From: an uncultured Prevotellaceae bacterium
GTDB taxonomy: Bacteria; Bacteroidota; Bacteroidia; Bacteroidales; Bacteroidaceae
Length of the DNA: 32,923 nucleotides
Assembly: GCA_947167515.1 (NCBI GenBank)
Contig: CAMVIM010000038.1
Span: forward strand, 1 to 32,923
Reading direction: 5' to 3'
This document shows, piece by piece, positions 9,551 through 17,433 of the stretch. The notes under the pieces are model-generated. The model was not told the DNA's origin. It made no database searches and worked only from the letters and a program-made list of their open reading frames with translations. The position numbers were made by a program, and so were the translations under genes. The first letter of the stretch is position 1, and each line of letters starts with the position of its first letter.

Positions 9551-9619
9551 CCATCTTGCTTATTTCGCTTTCACCATCTCGCTTATTTCTTTTTCCCCAT
9601 CTTGCTTGTTCCGAAAAAT
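9551..9619. repeat. 23-bp tandem array, three units (CCATCTTGCTTATTTC type)
   Basis: Units start at 9551, 9574 and 9597, exactly 23 bp apart. Each begins CCATCT(T/C)GCTT(A/G)TT, and the third decays after about 16 bases. A possible fourth, degenerate unit precedes them at 9528. It lies between converging genes and has no coding role that I can see. Confidence 0.8.
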
Positions 9620-9636
9620 GATTTGTACACACCCCA

Positions 9637-9723
9637 GTGTAGCAAGTGCTACACACCCACTGTAGCAGTTGCTACACTGGCGGTGTAGTAAATGCTACAC
9701 TGGCACTGTAGCAAATGTTACAC
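9637..9723. repeat. 23-bp tandem array of four palindromic units (TGTAGCAAATGCTACA type)
   Basis: The TGTAG element recurs at 9638, 9661, 9684 and 9707, each 23 bp from the last. Each unit is an inverted repeat such as GTGTAGCAAGTGCTACAC with a short central spacer. Base changes in one arm (GCTACA, GTTACA) mostly keep pairing or allow G-T pairs. It may terminate or shield the TonB receptor transcript, or bind a protein. Confidence 0.85.
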
Positions 9724-9763
9724 TTTCTGCTGTCAGTGTGTAGGTGTGCCGTTCTTCCGCTAC

Positions 9764-11704
9764 TCATCGTGTAAGGGCGAAATGCGCCTTTGCGCCAGCC
9801 ATGAACCAGACACCAGGCTGCTGGATGTTGGCAAAGTCGTAGTATTTGTGGTTGGTCAGGTTGTTGGCTTGAGCATAGAGGGTGTAATGGGGAAGTGTCC
9901 ACTGCACTTTCACGTCGAGTGTGCCGAAGGTGCCAAATGACTGATGTTCACCCGTCTTGGCATTGTCGAACTCGCCTTCACGATTCTTGAGCGTGAAGTC
10001 CCATTGGGCACTGACACGTCGCACGATGCGATGCTGCAGGGATGCGACAAACTTGTGGCGCAGGAAGGTCATGCGCGAGGCGTAGTTGGCACTCTGCTCG
10101 GTGCGGGTGCGATACTTGTAGTTGTAGCAATAGCTGAGCGTGAGGTGCTGCAGGAGGGCTTGCTCTCCCCACCGATGGGCAAAGTTGAAGCTTGCCAAAG
10201 CCTCTGCACCGACATTGTCGATGTTGCTGTTCGCTGTGGTGTAAACCGTTGCGTCGGTGTATTTCACCCAGTCAATCATGTCGGTGCCTCGACGGTAGAA
10301 GCCTTTGAGTTGCAGACGGATGAAGTTGCCGGTGTAGCTGGTGCCGAGGTGCCAGTCGGTACTCTTTTCGGGCTTCAGTTCGCTATTGCCGAGCAAGCCG
10401 GGGCCGTTGTAGTAGAGGTCGGTGTAGGTGGGGGTGCGGAGGCTCTGATTGAAGGAGGCGAAGAACTTCCATTGCGGAGTGGCGCGCCAGGAGAGGTCGA
10501 TGCCTGGATAGAGGTGCATGCCGCCGGCAACGGAGGTGTTGTGGTTGGCAAGCATGCCGAGCGAGATGGTGAAGTGGGGAAGCAGGATGTCGTGTTCGAG
10601 ATAAAGGCCGAGGTTGCTGCGCCCATCTTTATATTTATAGTATTCATCATGGCCCGGCACCTTGTACTTGTGCCAATCTTCTTCGGCTATCTCCTTGCCC
10701 AATCGGGTGGAGAGAATGTTCTCGCGGCGAAACTCGACACCGACAGCCGTCTTGCCAAGTGCCCAGGTGGTGTAGGCATTGAGGTTGGCTCCATAGACGT
10801 TCGTCTGGTGAAAATTCTGATAGGCCGATGGATTGGCGCGCCACCACACATAGTGGTCGAGCGAACGGTTCCAATACACTTGTGCCGGCACATGGATTCG
10901 TCCTTTGTATTCGGCTTGTGCTGCCACGAGATAGCGGCGGTCCTGTTCGTACTGTGTGTCGGAGCCTGTTCCGTAGAAAGTGTTGGCGCCATAGTTCATC
11001 GTGCTCAACCCTGCTTGCAGTGTGGCATCGAAATGGGCGGAGGTGTAGCGGCTGTTCCAATAGGCATTGCCCTTGTTGAAGTCGTCGTTGCCGCTGCCGC
11101 CGTCGCTGCGGGCATAGCCTCCACTCAAGCGGTGGTGGAAGTGGCTGTTCTTCAGCGCCACATGGGCGTTGGTGCCGAATGTGCCGTAGGAACCGCCTTG
11201 CACATGGGCACCCACGTTGCTCTCCTTTTCCGTGCGTGTGACGATGTTGATGGCTCCGGCAAAGGCTTGGCTGCCATACACGCGGCTGGCTCCGCCTTCG
11301 ATGACCTCGATGCGCTCGATGTCATCGACATTGACAGGCAAATCGACCGTGAGGTGGCCAGTGTGGGGATTGCTGATGTTGATGCCGTTGAGCAGCACGG
11401 TGAGTTGGTCTTCGGTGCCGCCGTTCACACCGATGTCTGTCTGGATGCCGAAGCCTCCTCGTTGGCGCACATCCACGCCGGCGGCGAGTTTCAGCAGGTC
11501 GTTGACCGAATGGGCACTGGCGGCTTCGATGTCCTGACGGGTGATGACCTGCACGAGGCGCACGGCTTTGTCGGCTGGCAGCGGGGCACGTGTGGCGGTC
11601 ACTTCTGTTTCTTGCAGTTGGAGTTCGTAGGCGGTTTTCTCGGTTTGTGCCAAGGATGCACAGGCAACCATCGCCAGAGTTGCCGCAAAAAGTATCTTTC
11701 TCAT
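9764..11704 (-). CDS. TonB-dependent outer-membrane receptor (BtuB/Cir-like)
   Basis: 646 residues. A signal peptide ends at about SLAQ (residue 20). A TonB-box-like segment ETEVTATRA follows, then a plug domain (about 40-150: ITRQDIEAASAHSVNDLL, GVDVRQRGG, VLLNGINISNPHTGH, IERIEVIEGGASRVYGSQAFAGAINIVT) and a 22-strand-type barrel. There is no carboxypeptidase-like N-terminal extension, so it is not a SusC-type receptor. The fold matches vitamin B12 or siderophore receptors, but no cobalamin riboswitch is visible upstream, so the substrate is unknown. It ends HFALTR rather than in the usual aromatic residue. It starts 11 bp after the YiiX-like gene and is probably co-transcribed with it. Confidence 0.92.
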   Translation of the reverse strand: MRKILFAATLAMVACASLAQTEKTAYELQLQETEVTATRAPLPADKAVRLVQVITRQDIEAASAHSVNDLLKLAAGVDVRQRGGFGIQTDIGVNGGTEDQLTVLLNGINISNPHTGHLTVDLPVNVDDIERIEVIEGGASRVYGSQAFAGAINIVTRTEKESNVGAHVQGGSYGTFGTNAHVALKNSHFHHRLSGGYARSDGGSGNDDFNKGNAYWNSRYTSAHFDATLQAGLSTMNYGANTFYGTGSDTQYEQDRRYLVAAQAEYKGRIHVPAQVYWNRSLDHYVWWRANPSAYQNFHQTNVYGANLNAYTTWALGKTAVGVEFRRENILSTRLGKEIAEEDWHKYKVPGHDEYYKYKDGRSNLGLYLEHDILLPHFTISLGMLANHNTSVAGGMHLYPGIDLSWRATPQWKFFASFNQSLRTPTYTDLYYNGPGLLGNSELKPEKSTDWHLGTSYTGNFIRLQLKGFYRRGTDMIDWVKYTDATVYTTANSNIDNVGAEALASFNFAHRWGEQALLQHLTLSYCYNYKYRTRTEQSANYASRMTFLRHKFVASLQHRIVRRVSAQWDFTLKNREGEFDNAKTGEHQSFGTFGTLDVKVQWTLPHYTLYAQANNLTNHKYYDFANIQQPGVWFMAGAKAHFALTR

Positions 11705-11715
11705 GTTGTTTTTGT

Positions 11716-12543
11716 CTAAAAGAATTTCCCGATGATTTCAATTTTCTCACTTCGGCTGATGCCTCCAGGGTTGGTGCCTGGCCAACCCTCTGGAACACTC
11801 ATGTTCCATTGCTGATAATAGTCTTTCCAGAACTGGGTGATGCAGCCGCTCTTGTCGTGAAACGACATGGGTTGCTGAGGAAAGATGGGATTGCCTTCGG
11901 CATCAAAATAGGAGAAATGAACCAGCTCGCTGCAATAGATGGCAGAATCGCTTGGCAGGTATTGCTCATCGTAAGGTCTGCCAAGAAAAGTCTTTGCCTT
12001 TTCTACTGCGGCAGCAGCAGGCGAGGTGTCCTTCAACCGTCCGAGCAGCACCATTGGATGGCCTGCTGACGTGTGGTCGCTGTGGACAAAAAAGGAATCG
12101 ATGGGATTGAGCCACACACCGTGTTTGCTCGATGCTTCGAGTGCATAGATGCGTCCGTCGGACTCTTTGCACACGATGGCTACATGAGAAACTCGCTGAA
12201 GGTCGATGCCTTCAGTTACTGTGACGATGGCTTGCGCTAAGCCATCACGCGAGGGACTTGCCACATTGAACAGCAAGTCACCGTTTTGAAGCGCGGAGAG
12301 GTCTAAAAGTTCATCTTCTGAACCCGACGATGCCGAAGCCGTGGTCTCTTCTTCATCAGTAGCAGGACGTTGGCTCATGACCATCTTGGCTGCCGAAGAA
12401 TCGGGACAGGCCGCAGCCAATGTGGCCACACTCAACACGCCGATGCGAATCTCCCTGCCGAGGCTTAGGAAGATGGCGTCGCGGTGGCGAGTGAACTGGT
12501 GCCACACGATTGCCTCCGTCTTCTTGAAAGTTGTTTTTTTCAT
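11716..12543 (-). CDS. YiiX/YebB-like NlpC/P60-superfamily cysteine peptidase with extended leader
   Basis: 275 residues. The catalytic domain (about 80-260) shows VSHVAIV with His120 and YCSELV with Cys204 and Glu206, the pattern of the YiiX (DUF830) family of papain-like amidases or peptidases. The N-terminus is unusual: about 30 polar residues with WHQF, RHRD and LGRE precede the hydrophobic IGVLSVATLAAA, then SSAAK, so the export signal is about 52 residues long. Extended leaders of this look occur, from memory, on some Bacteroidetes TonB-dependent receptors. The receptor gene follows 11 bp downstream, suggesting that the peptidase works with it at the cell surface. No promoter box was found upstream; the 10-bp array and rodA lie there. 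The substrate is unknown. Confidence 0.82.
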   Translation of the reverse strand: MKKTTFKKTEAIVWHQFTRHRDAIFLSLGREIRIGVLSVATLAAACPDSSAAKMVMSQRPATDEEETTASASSGSEDELLDLSALQNGDLLFNVASPSRDGLAQAIVTVTEGIDLQRVSHVAIVCKESDGRIYALEASSKHGVWLNPIDSFFVHSDHTSAGHPMVLLGRLKDTSPAAAAVEKAKTFLGRPYDEQYLPSDSAIYCSELVHFSYFDAEGNPIFPQQPMSFHDKSGCITQFWKDYYQQWNMSVPEGWPGTNPGGISRSEKIEIIGKFF

Positions 12544-12568
12544 TGTTTGTTGTTTTTTTTTGTTTTTG

Positions 12569-12706
12569 CTAGGAGTTCTAGGCTTTCCTAGGCTTTCCTA
12601 GGCTTTCCTAGGTTTTCCTAGGTTCTCCTAGGCTTTCCTTGGTTTCCCAGGCTCTCCTAGGTTTTCCTAGGCTCTCCTAAGTTTTCCTAGGTTCTCCTAG
12701 TCTTTC
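12569..12706. repeat. 10-bp tandem array, 14 units (CTAGGCTTTC type)
   Basis: Units start at 12569, 12578, 12588, 12598, 12608, 12618, 12628, 12638, 12648, 12657, 12667, 12677, 12687 and 12697. Twelve are 10 bp and two are 9 bp. Most carry CCTAGG, a palindrome, at one per helical turn. The array begins 4 bp beyond the rodA stop codon and ends 26 bp before the YiiX start codon. It fills the whole gap between the two genes. Confidence 0.9.
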
Positions 12707-12710
12707 TTTT

Positions 12711-14177
12711 TTATTGCCGCTTCAAGTTTCTCTCTGCGTCCATTCGCAGGAAGATGAACAGCAACAGCGTGAAGCCCCACAGTGATGAGCCTCCATAACT
12801 GAAGAAGGGTAGCGGAATGCCGATGACTGGGGTCAAACCGAGCACCATGCCCACATTGATGAACAAGTGGAAGAGGAAAATGCACATCACACTATAGCCA
12901 TAGACGCGTCCCATCGTGTCGGGCTGCCGTTCTGCCACAACGATGAGTCGCCAGATGAACAGGAGATAGACGATGAGCACTCCTGCCGAACCGACAAAGC
13001 CTTCTTCTTCGCCTACGGTGCAGAAAATGAAGTCGGTGTGTTGTTCGGGCACATAGCGGAGTTTGGTTTGGGTGCCATTGAGGAATCCTTTGCCAAACAA
13101 TCCACCTGATCCGATGGCGATTTTTGCCTGATTGACATTGTAGCCAGCACCTCGGGGGTCATCCTTCATGCCAAGCAGTACTTCGATGCGGATGCGCTGG
13201 TGGTCGTCCAAGCGTTCAAAGAGGGAGTCGGTGATGTAGAAGAAAGAGGTGGATATGATGGCAAAGAGTGCGATAAGTCCGTAGCGGATGAGTCGGGTGT
13301 AGATAGCCAGCCCAATGATGTAGCCTATCATGAGGAGGCAGAATCCGACCATGACATAGCAGACGTTGAAAGGAATGACGAAAATGGAAAAGAGCATGGC
13401 TAAAGCAGTGCCTCCGAAACAGGTGTAAGCCATGATTTTGACGGCTTGTCTGTTACGGCAATACACCCACACCATTCCGATGGTGAAGAGCATGGCCATC
13501 AGCAGCACCGAGAACTCTCCGATGGAGACGGGCATGTTGTCGATGTAGCTTTCGCTGAATTTCATGCCCACCACAAAATAGGTCACGCAGGCAAAGCCCG
13601 TGAAAAGGAGGGAACCGGTCATGCCTTCACGATAGAGCATGAGGAAAAAGGCAAAATAGACGAGCGCGGAGCCTGTTTCTTTCTGGGCGATGATGAGCAA
13701 CATCGGAAGGAGAATGATGCCGATGGCTGTTCCGATGTCCTTGAGATTCTTGATGTTATAGCCATATCTGTCCATGAGCTTTCCAAGCGCCAAAGCTACA
13801 GAGAACTTGGCAAACTCGGCTGGCTGAATCTTGACAGAAGAGCCAATGGGCAACCACGAATGGGAACCTTTGGTGTCGGGGGCAATGATGATGGTGACAG
13901 CCAGCAGCACCATCATAAAGATGTAGGTGATGTAGGCGGTGGTGTCGTAGATGCGTTTTTCGATGAGCATGAGTGCTGCTGCCAGCACCAATGAGGTGCC
14001 TGCCCATACAATCTGCTTGCCCGAATTGGTTTCCCAACTGAAGAGGTCGGGATTGTTGAAGTCGTAGCAGGCACCGCACACGCTGAACCAGCCCCACACG
14101 ATGAGTATCACGTAGAGCAGGATGGTCATCCAGTCGATGCTGAGGAAAATGCCTTTACTACCTTGCTCTTGTTCCAT
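12711..14177 (-). CDS. rodA: RodA, SEDS peptidoglycan glycosyltransferase of elongation
   Basis: 488 residues with ten expected membrane helices; somewhat longer than the Escherichia coli protein, as usual in Bacteroidetes. RodA polymerises lipid II in the elongasome together with PBP2. Conserved parts are GSHSWLPIG and IQPAEFAK, KETGSALVY, the loop YNVNQAKIAIGSGGLFGKG, and PEQHTDFIF, whose Asp near residue 382 corresponds to the catalytic Asp of SEDS proteins. The C-terminus has GIPLPFFSYGGSSL. Its start overlaps the mrdA stop by 20 bp, indicating translational coupling. No terminator follows the stop codon; a tandem array starts almost at once. Confidence 0.97.
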   Translation of the reverse strand: MEQEQGSKGIFLSIDWMTILLYVILIVWGWFSVCGACYDFNNPDLFSWETNSGKQIVWAGTSLVLAAALMLIEKRIYDTTAYITYIFMMVLLAVTIIIAPDTKGSHSWLPIGSSVKIQPAEFAKFSVALALGKLMDRYGYNIKNLKDIGTAIGIILLPMLLIIAQKETGSALVYFAFFLMLYREGMTGSLLFTGFACVTYFVVGMKFSESYIDNMPVSIGEFSVLLMAMLFTIGMVWVYCRNRQAVKIMAYTCFGGTALAMLFSIFVIPFNVCYVMVGFCLLMIGYIIGLAIYTRLIRYGLIALFAIISTSFFYITDSLFERLDDHQRIRIEVLLGMKDDPRGAGYNVNQAKIAIGSGGLFGKGFLNGTQTKLRYVPEQHTDFIFCTVGEEEGFVGSAGVLIVYLLFIWRLIVVAERQPDTMGRVYGYSVMCIFLFHLFINVGMVLGLTPVIGIPLPFFSYGGSSLWGFTLLLFIFLRMDAERNLKRQ

Positions 14178-16002
14178 AGTCGATATGTCTTTGGCGGAAC
14201 ATCTCAGCCTTTGCCTGACTGGCAGGAGAGAGTTCGCCGTTGATGTATTGTTCCATAATCAAAGCACCAATAGGCACTCCGTAAGTGGCACCGAAACCGC
14301 CGTTTTCCACATAAACAGCCACGGCAATCTTGGGGTCTTCCATCGGAGCGAAACCCATGAAGGCAGAGTGGTCTTTGCCTCGGTTTTGTGCCGTACCAGT
14401 CTTTCCGCACACGGCATACTTGGGGTTGTTGGCACCACGGCAAGTACCACCCAGAACGGCCTTGCGCATACCTTCCGCAACCATCTGGTAGTATTGCTTA
14501 TCGACCTTGGTCTTGTGCTTCACCAGCAGACTGTCTGCCAGTTGACCTCCTTCGATTTTCTTGACGATGTGCGGGGTGATGTAGTAGCCCCGATTGGCGA
14601 TGGTGGCTCCGAGGTTGGCTATCTGCAAAGGGGTGAGCGTCACTTCACCTTGCCCGATGGCGATGGAGATGACTCCGAGTGCATTCCATTTCCCCAACCG
14701 CCGGTCGTAGTAGTCGGCATTAGGTATCATGCCCCGAGCCTCACCTGGGAGGTCTATGCCCAGTTTGTAGCCGAAGCCCATTGACACCATGTAGTCTTTC
14801 CATGTGGTGATGGCTTCTTGTATGGTCTTGTATTTCTGACGGTTGTTCAGCATGTGGAAAAGTCCCCAGCAGAAATAGCCGTTGCACGAAGTGGCAATGG
14901 CTGGAATGAGGGGCAGGGGAGCACCGTGGCCGTGGCAACCCACTTTCATGCCGCCGAAACGGAAACCGCGACTGCACGGATAGGCGGTGGAGGAGGTGAT
15001 GATGCCTTCTTGCAGGAAGGTGAGTCCTTGCGATGTCTTGAAAGTGGACCCCGGAGGATAGGTGCCGGAGATGGCGCGGTTGAGCATCGGCTTCATGGGG
15101 TCGCGCTGCATCTCCATCATCTGTACACCACGTTGCTTGCCCTCCATGCGGTGAGGGTCATAACTGGGTGCGCTGACCATGCAGAGAATTTCGCCTGTCT
15201 TTGGCTCGATAGCCACAATGGCACCCATCTTTCCTTCCATCAGGCGTTCGCCCAAGGCTTGCAGCTTGGCATCGATGGAAAGGGTGATGTTCTTGCCAGG
15301 AACAGGTTTGCGGTCGAACTCCCCATTGCGATAGTGTCCCTGAATGCGTCCACGGGAATCGCGGAGCAGAATCTCCACGCCCTTCACGCCTCGAAGTTCT
15401 GCCTCATAACTGCGTTCCACACCTTGCTTGCCAATGTAGTCGCCTGGGGTGTAGTAGCTGTCTTTTTCCACTTCGGCAGATGACACTTCCGCCACATCGC
15501 CCAAGATGTGAGCACAATGGTCGGTGGCATAACGTCGGATGGTGCGTTCGCGGAGATAGAAACCGTGAAAACGAAACATCTTTTCCTGAAAGATGCCATA
15601 CTCCTGTGCTGAAATCTGCGGCATGAAGAGTTGCTGTGTGTAAGTGGAATAGCCAGGATTTTTGTTGCGGTCTTTGATGGTAGCCATGCGTTCGTCGAAC
15701 TGTTGGCGAGTGATGCCAACTGTCTGGCAGAAGTCGAGTGTGTCAAGATTGTTGACTTCACGCATAATCACCATGATGTCATAGGCAGGCTGATTGAAGA
15801 CCAGCAAGCTGTCGTTGCGGTCGTAGATAGTGCCACGTGCAGGGAAAATGACGTTGTTGAAAAAGGCGTTGTTGTCGGCACGGCTCTTGTATTCCTCGTC
15901 AGAGAGTTGAAGAAAGGCCAGTCGCACGATATAACACACTACGATAGCCAATGCGATGCCGCCAAGCACAAACTTCCGATATTCGTAGAGGTGATTCTTC
16001 AT
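14158..16002 (-). CDS. mrdA: Penicillin-binding protein 2, elongation transpeptidase
   Basis: 614 residues. A single N-terminal membrane helix (about 12-32) anchors a pedestal (PARGTIYDRNDSLL) and a transpeptidase domain. The three active-site motifs are in order: STFK with the serine near residue 318, SCN near 371, and KTGTAQ near 533. It cross-links peptidoglycan made by RodA and is the target of mecillinam-type beta-lactams. It starts 6 bp after mreD and overlaps rodA by 20 bp at its 3' end, so the order mreBCD-mrdA-rodA is one tight operon. Confidence 0.97.
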   Translation of the reverse strand: MKNHLYEYRKFVLGGIALAIVVCYIVRLAFLQLSDEEYKSRADNNAFFNNVIFPARGTIYDRNDSLLVFNQPAYDIMVIMREVNNLDTLDFCQTVGITRQQFDERMATIKDRNKNPGYSTYTQQLFMPQISAQEYGIFQEKMFRFHGFYLRERTIRRYATDHCAHILGDVAEVSSAEVEKDSYYTPGDYIGKQGVERSYEAELRGVKGVEILLRDSRGRIQGHYRNGEFDRKPVPGKNITLSIDAKLQALGERLMEGKMGAIVAIEPKTGEILCMVSAPSYDPHRMEGKQRGVQMMEMQRDPMKPMLNRAISGTYPPGSTFKTSQGLTFLQEGIITSSTAYPCSRGFRFGGMKVGCHGHGAPLPLIPAIATSCNGYFCWGLFHMLNNRQKYKTIQEAITTWKDYMVSMGFGYKLGIDLPGEARGMIPNADYYDRRLGKWNALGVISIAIGQGEVTLTPLQIANLGATIANRGYYITPHIVKKIEGGQLADSLLVKHKTKVDKQYYQMVAEGMRKAVLGGTCRGANNPKYAVCGKTGTAQNRGKDHSAFMGFAPMEDPKIAVAVYVENGGFGATYGVPIGALIMEQYINGELSPASQAKAEMFRQRHIDYGTRAR

Positions 16003-16008
16003 GGCGGC

Positions 16009-16533
16009 TTATGCGTGATGTTTTTTCTTTTGTTTTGAATGTACCAACAACTCGATGAAGACGATGATGATAGTGGTCAGGACGGAACCGCCAAGAATAG
16101 AGGTGAGGGTCAGTATCCAGTCGGCCAGCGTGAAAGCATCGAGCAGATAGAAAGCACCATGCAGGATGAGCATGACCAGGAAGGTGTAGAGGATGTAGTT
16201 CCAGAAGCCCAGTGTGAGGAACGAAGGCTTGAAATCGTCGGCGGCATCGCGTGGGGTGAACATTTTGAGAATGAGGGGTTGCACCATAGCAATCAGGGTG
16301 CAGGATGCCGATGCCATGCCGGCGGTGTTGCTGAAGATGTCGAAAAGAAGACCTGTGATGAATCCCCATGTCAGCACGCTGATGCGTGACGAATTGTGCC
16401 GAAAACAAACTACCATGTATCCCATCACCAATGGGGTGATGTATCCCATCAGATGTATGTGGTTGAACACTAACACCTGAAAGAACAATAGGATAAGGAG
16501 TCTGAAAAAACGTGATATGTAGATAGAACTCAT
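16009..16533 (-). CDS. mreD: Rod-shape-determining protein MreD
   Basis: 174 residues, nearly all hydrophobic, with five or six expected membrane helices and a basic end (HSKQKKKHHA). MreD is a small inner-membrane partner of MreC in the elongasome. The sequence itself has few diagnostic motifs (a FITGLLFDIFSNTAGMASA stretch fits the family), and position between mreC and mrdA is strong support. Its ATG overlaps the mreC stop as ATGA (16530-16533), so translation is coupled. Confidence 0.92.
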   Translation of the reverse strand: MSSIYISRFFRLLILLFFQVLVFNHIHLMGYITPLVMGYMVVCFRHNSSRISVLTWGFITGLLFDIFSNTAGMASASCTLIAMVQPLILKMFTPRDAADDFKPSFLTLGFWNYILYTFLVMLILHGAFYLLDAFTLADWILTLTSILGGSVLTTIIIVFIELLVHSKQKKKHHA

Positions 16534-17426
16534 CTTATGGGATTGTCGGGCTTTTCGGTTGCTTCTTTTAGTTGCTCCAGCATCGTGCTGTCAGCTTTCT
16601 CGGGGTTCTGGGCAATTTCTTCCAGCATGTGTCGCTCGGCTGAGGTGTAGTTGGTGATGACTGAAACTTCCCGTAAGGTGGTGAAGTTGGTGAACAGCCT
16701 CACTTTGAGCATGTAGGACATACCGTCGGAAGAGTCGCCGATACGCACCACCTGTCCGATGGGAAGTCCTGCAGGAAAAACGTCTGAATAGCCGTTGGTT
16801 TCAACGATTTCCTTCACCTTCACGGGTGCATGGCGTGGTATGCTGGTGATATAGGCGATGTTGGCGTATCCACGTTCCCAGATGAGGGAACCGAAATACT
16901 CCGAATGGCGCAGCCGGCAACTCACCTTGCTGTTGGTGTTGAGCAGGGGAATGACGATGCTGTAGTGGCGGCTGGTCATGTAAACAATGCCCACCACACC
17001 TTGAGAACAGATGACACCCATTTCGGGACGGATGCCATCGGCTTCTCCCTTGTTGATGGTGATGAGGTTGTTGGACTTGTGCAAGGTCATGTTGACCACT
17101 TGTGCCGAAACCAGTTCGTACTTCAAGGGGAGAGCAGGCATACGCTTGACGCTGTCTTGCGCCATTTGTTGCTGCATTTCAAGGAGTTTTTTCCGCAGAT
17201 ACTGGTTCTTTGCCTCGAGTGCCTGATTTTCCTCTTTCAGATGCAGATATGATGTAATGCTGCTAATGACGTTGTAGGTTGTGCCTACTACGTCATTAGC
17301 AGTTGTAAAATATACACTTTTTTGGTATCCATTGTGGCTGAAAAGAAAGGCAAGGCTTATCACTTCCAGCAGGATGAATACAAACCAGTGTTTTTTCTGT
17401 ATGATTAAGTCAATCAGTGCGCGCAT
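16530..17426 (-). CDS. mreC: Rod-shape-determining protein MreC
   Basis: 298 residues. One membrane helix (about 14-31) is followed by a coiled coil (about 60-95, KEENQALEAKNQYLRKKLLEMQQQM) and the periplasmic double beta-barrel domain, with GEADGIRPEMGVICSQGVVGIV and typical glycine-rich turns. MreC forms filaments in the periplasm and switches on PBP2/RodA. The C-terminal extension after about residue 265 is charged (EEIAQNPEKADS) and probably disordered. It starts 7 bp after the mreB stop and overlaps mreD by 4 bp. Confidence 0.95.
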   Translation of the reverse strand: MRALIDLIIQKKHWFVFILLEVISLAFLFSHNGYQKSVYFTTANDVVGTTYNVISSITSYLHLKEENQALEAKNQYLRKKLLEMQQQMAQDSVKRMPALPLKYELVSAQVVNMTLHKSNNLITINKGEADGIRPEMGVICSQGVVGIVYMTSRHYSIVIPLLNTNSKVSCRLRHSEYFGSLIWERGYANIAYITSIPRHAPVKVKEIVETNGYSDVFPAGLPIGQVVRIGDSSDGMSYMLKVRLFTNFTTLREVSVITNYTSAERHMLEEIAQNPEKADSTMLEQLKEATEKPDNPIR

Positions 17427-17433
17427 GGCACGT

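Noticed and set aside
9637-9723. CRISPR array
   Set aside because: The 23-bp units are adjacent without unique spacers, and no cas gene is in the window.
9944-11719. Plus-strand open frame (591 codons) antisense to the TonB receptor
   Set aside because: It mirrors the codon pattern of the receptor gene, has no domain or signal, and no promoter box precedes it.
9764-12543. Cobalamin riboswitch controlling the BtuB-like receptor
   Set aside because: No B12-box-like sequence was noticed upstream of the receptor or the YiiX-like gene; only the 10-bp array is there.
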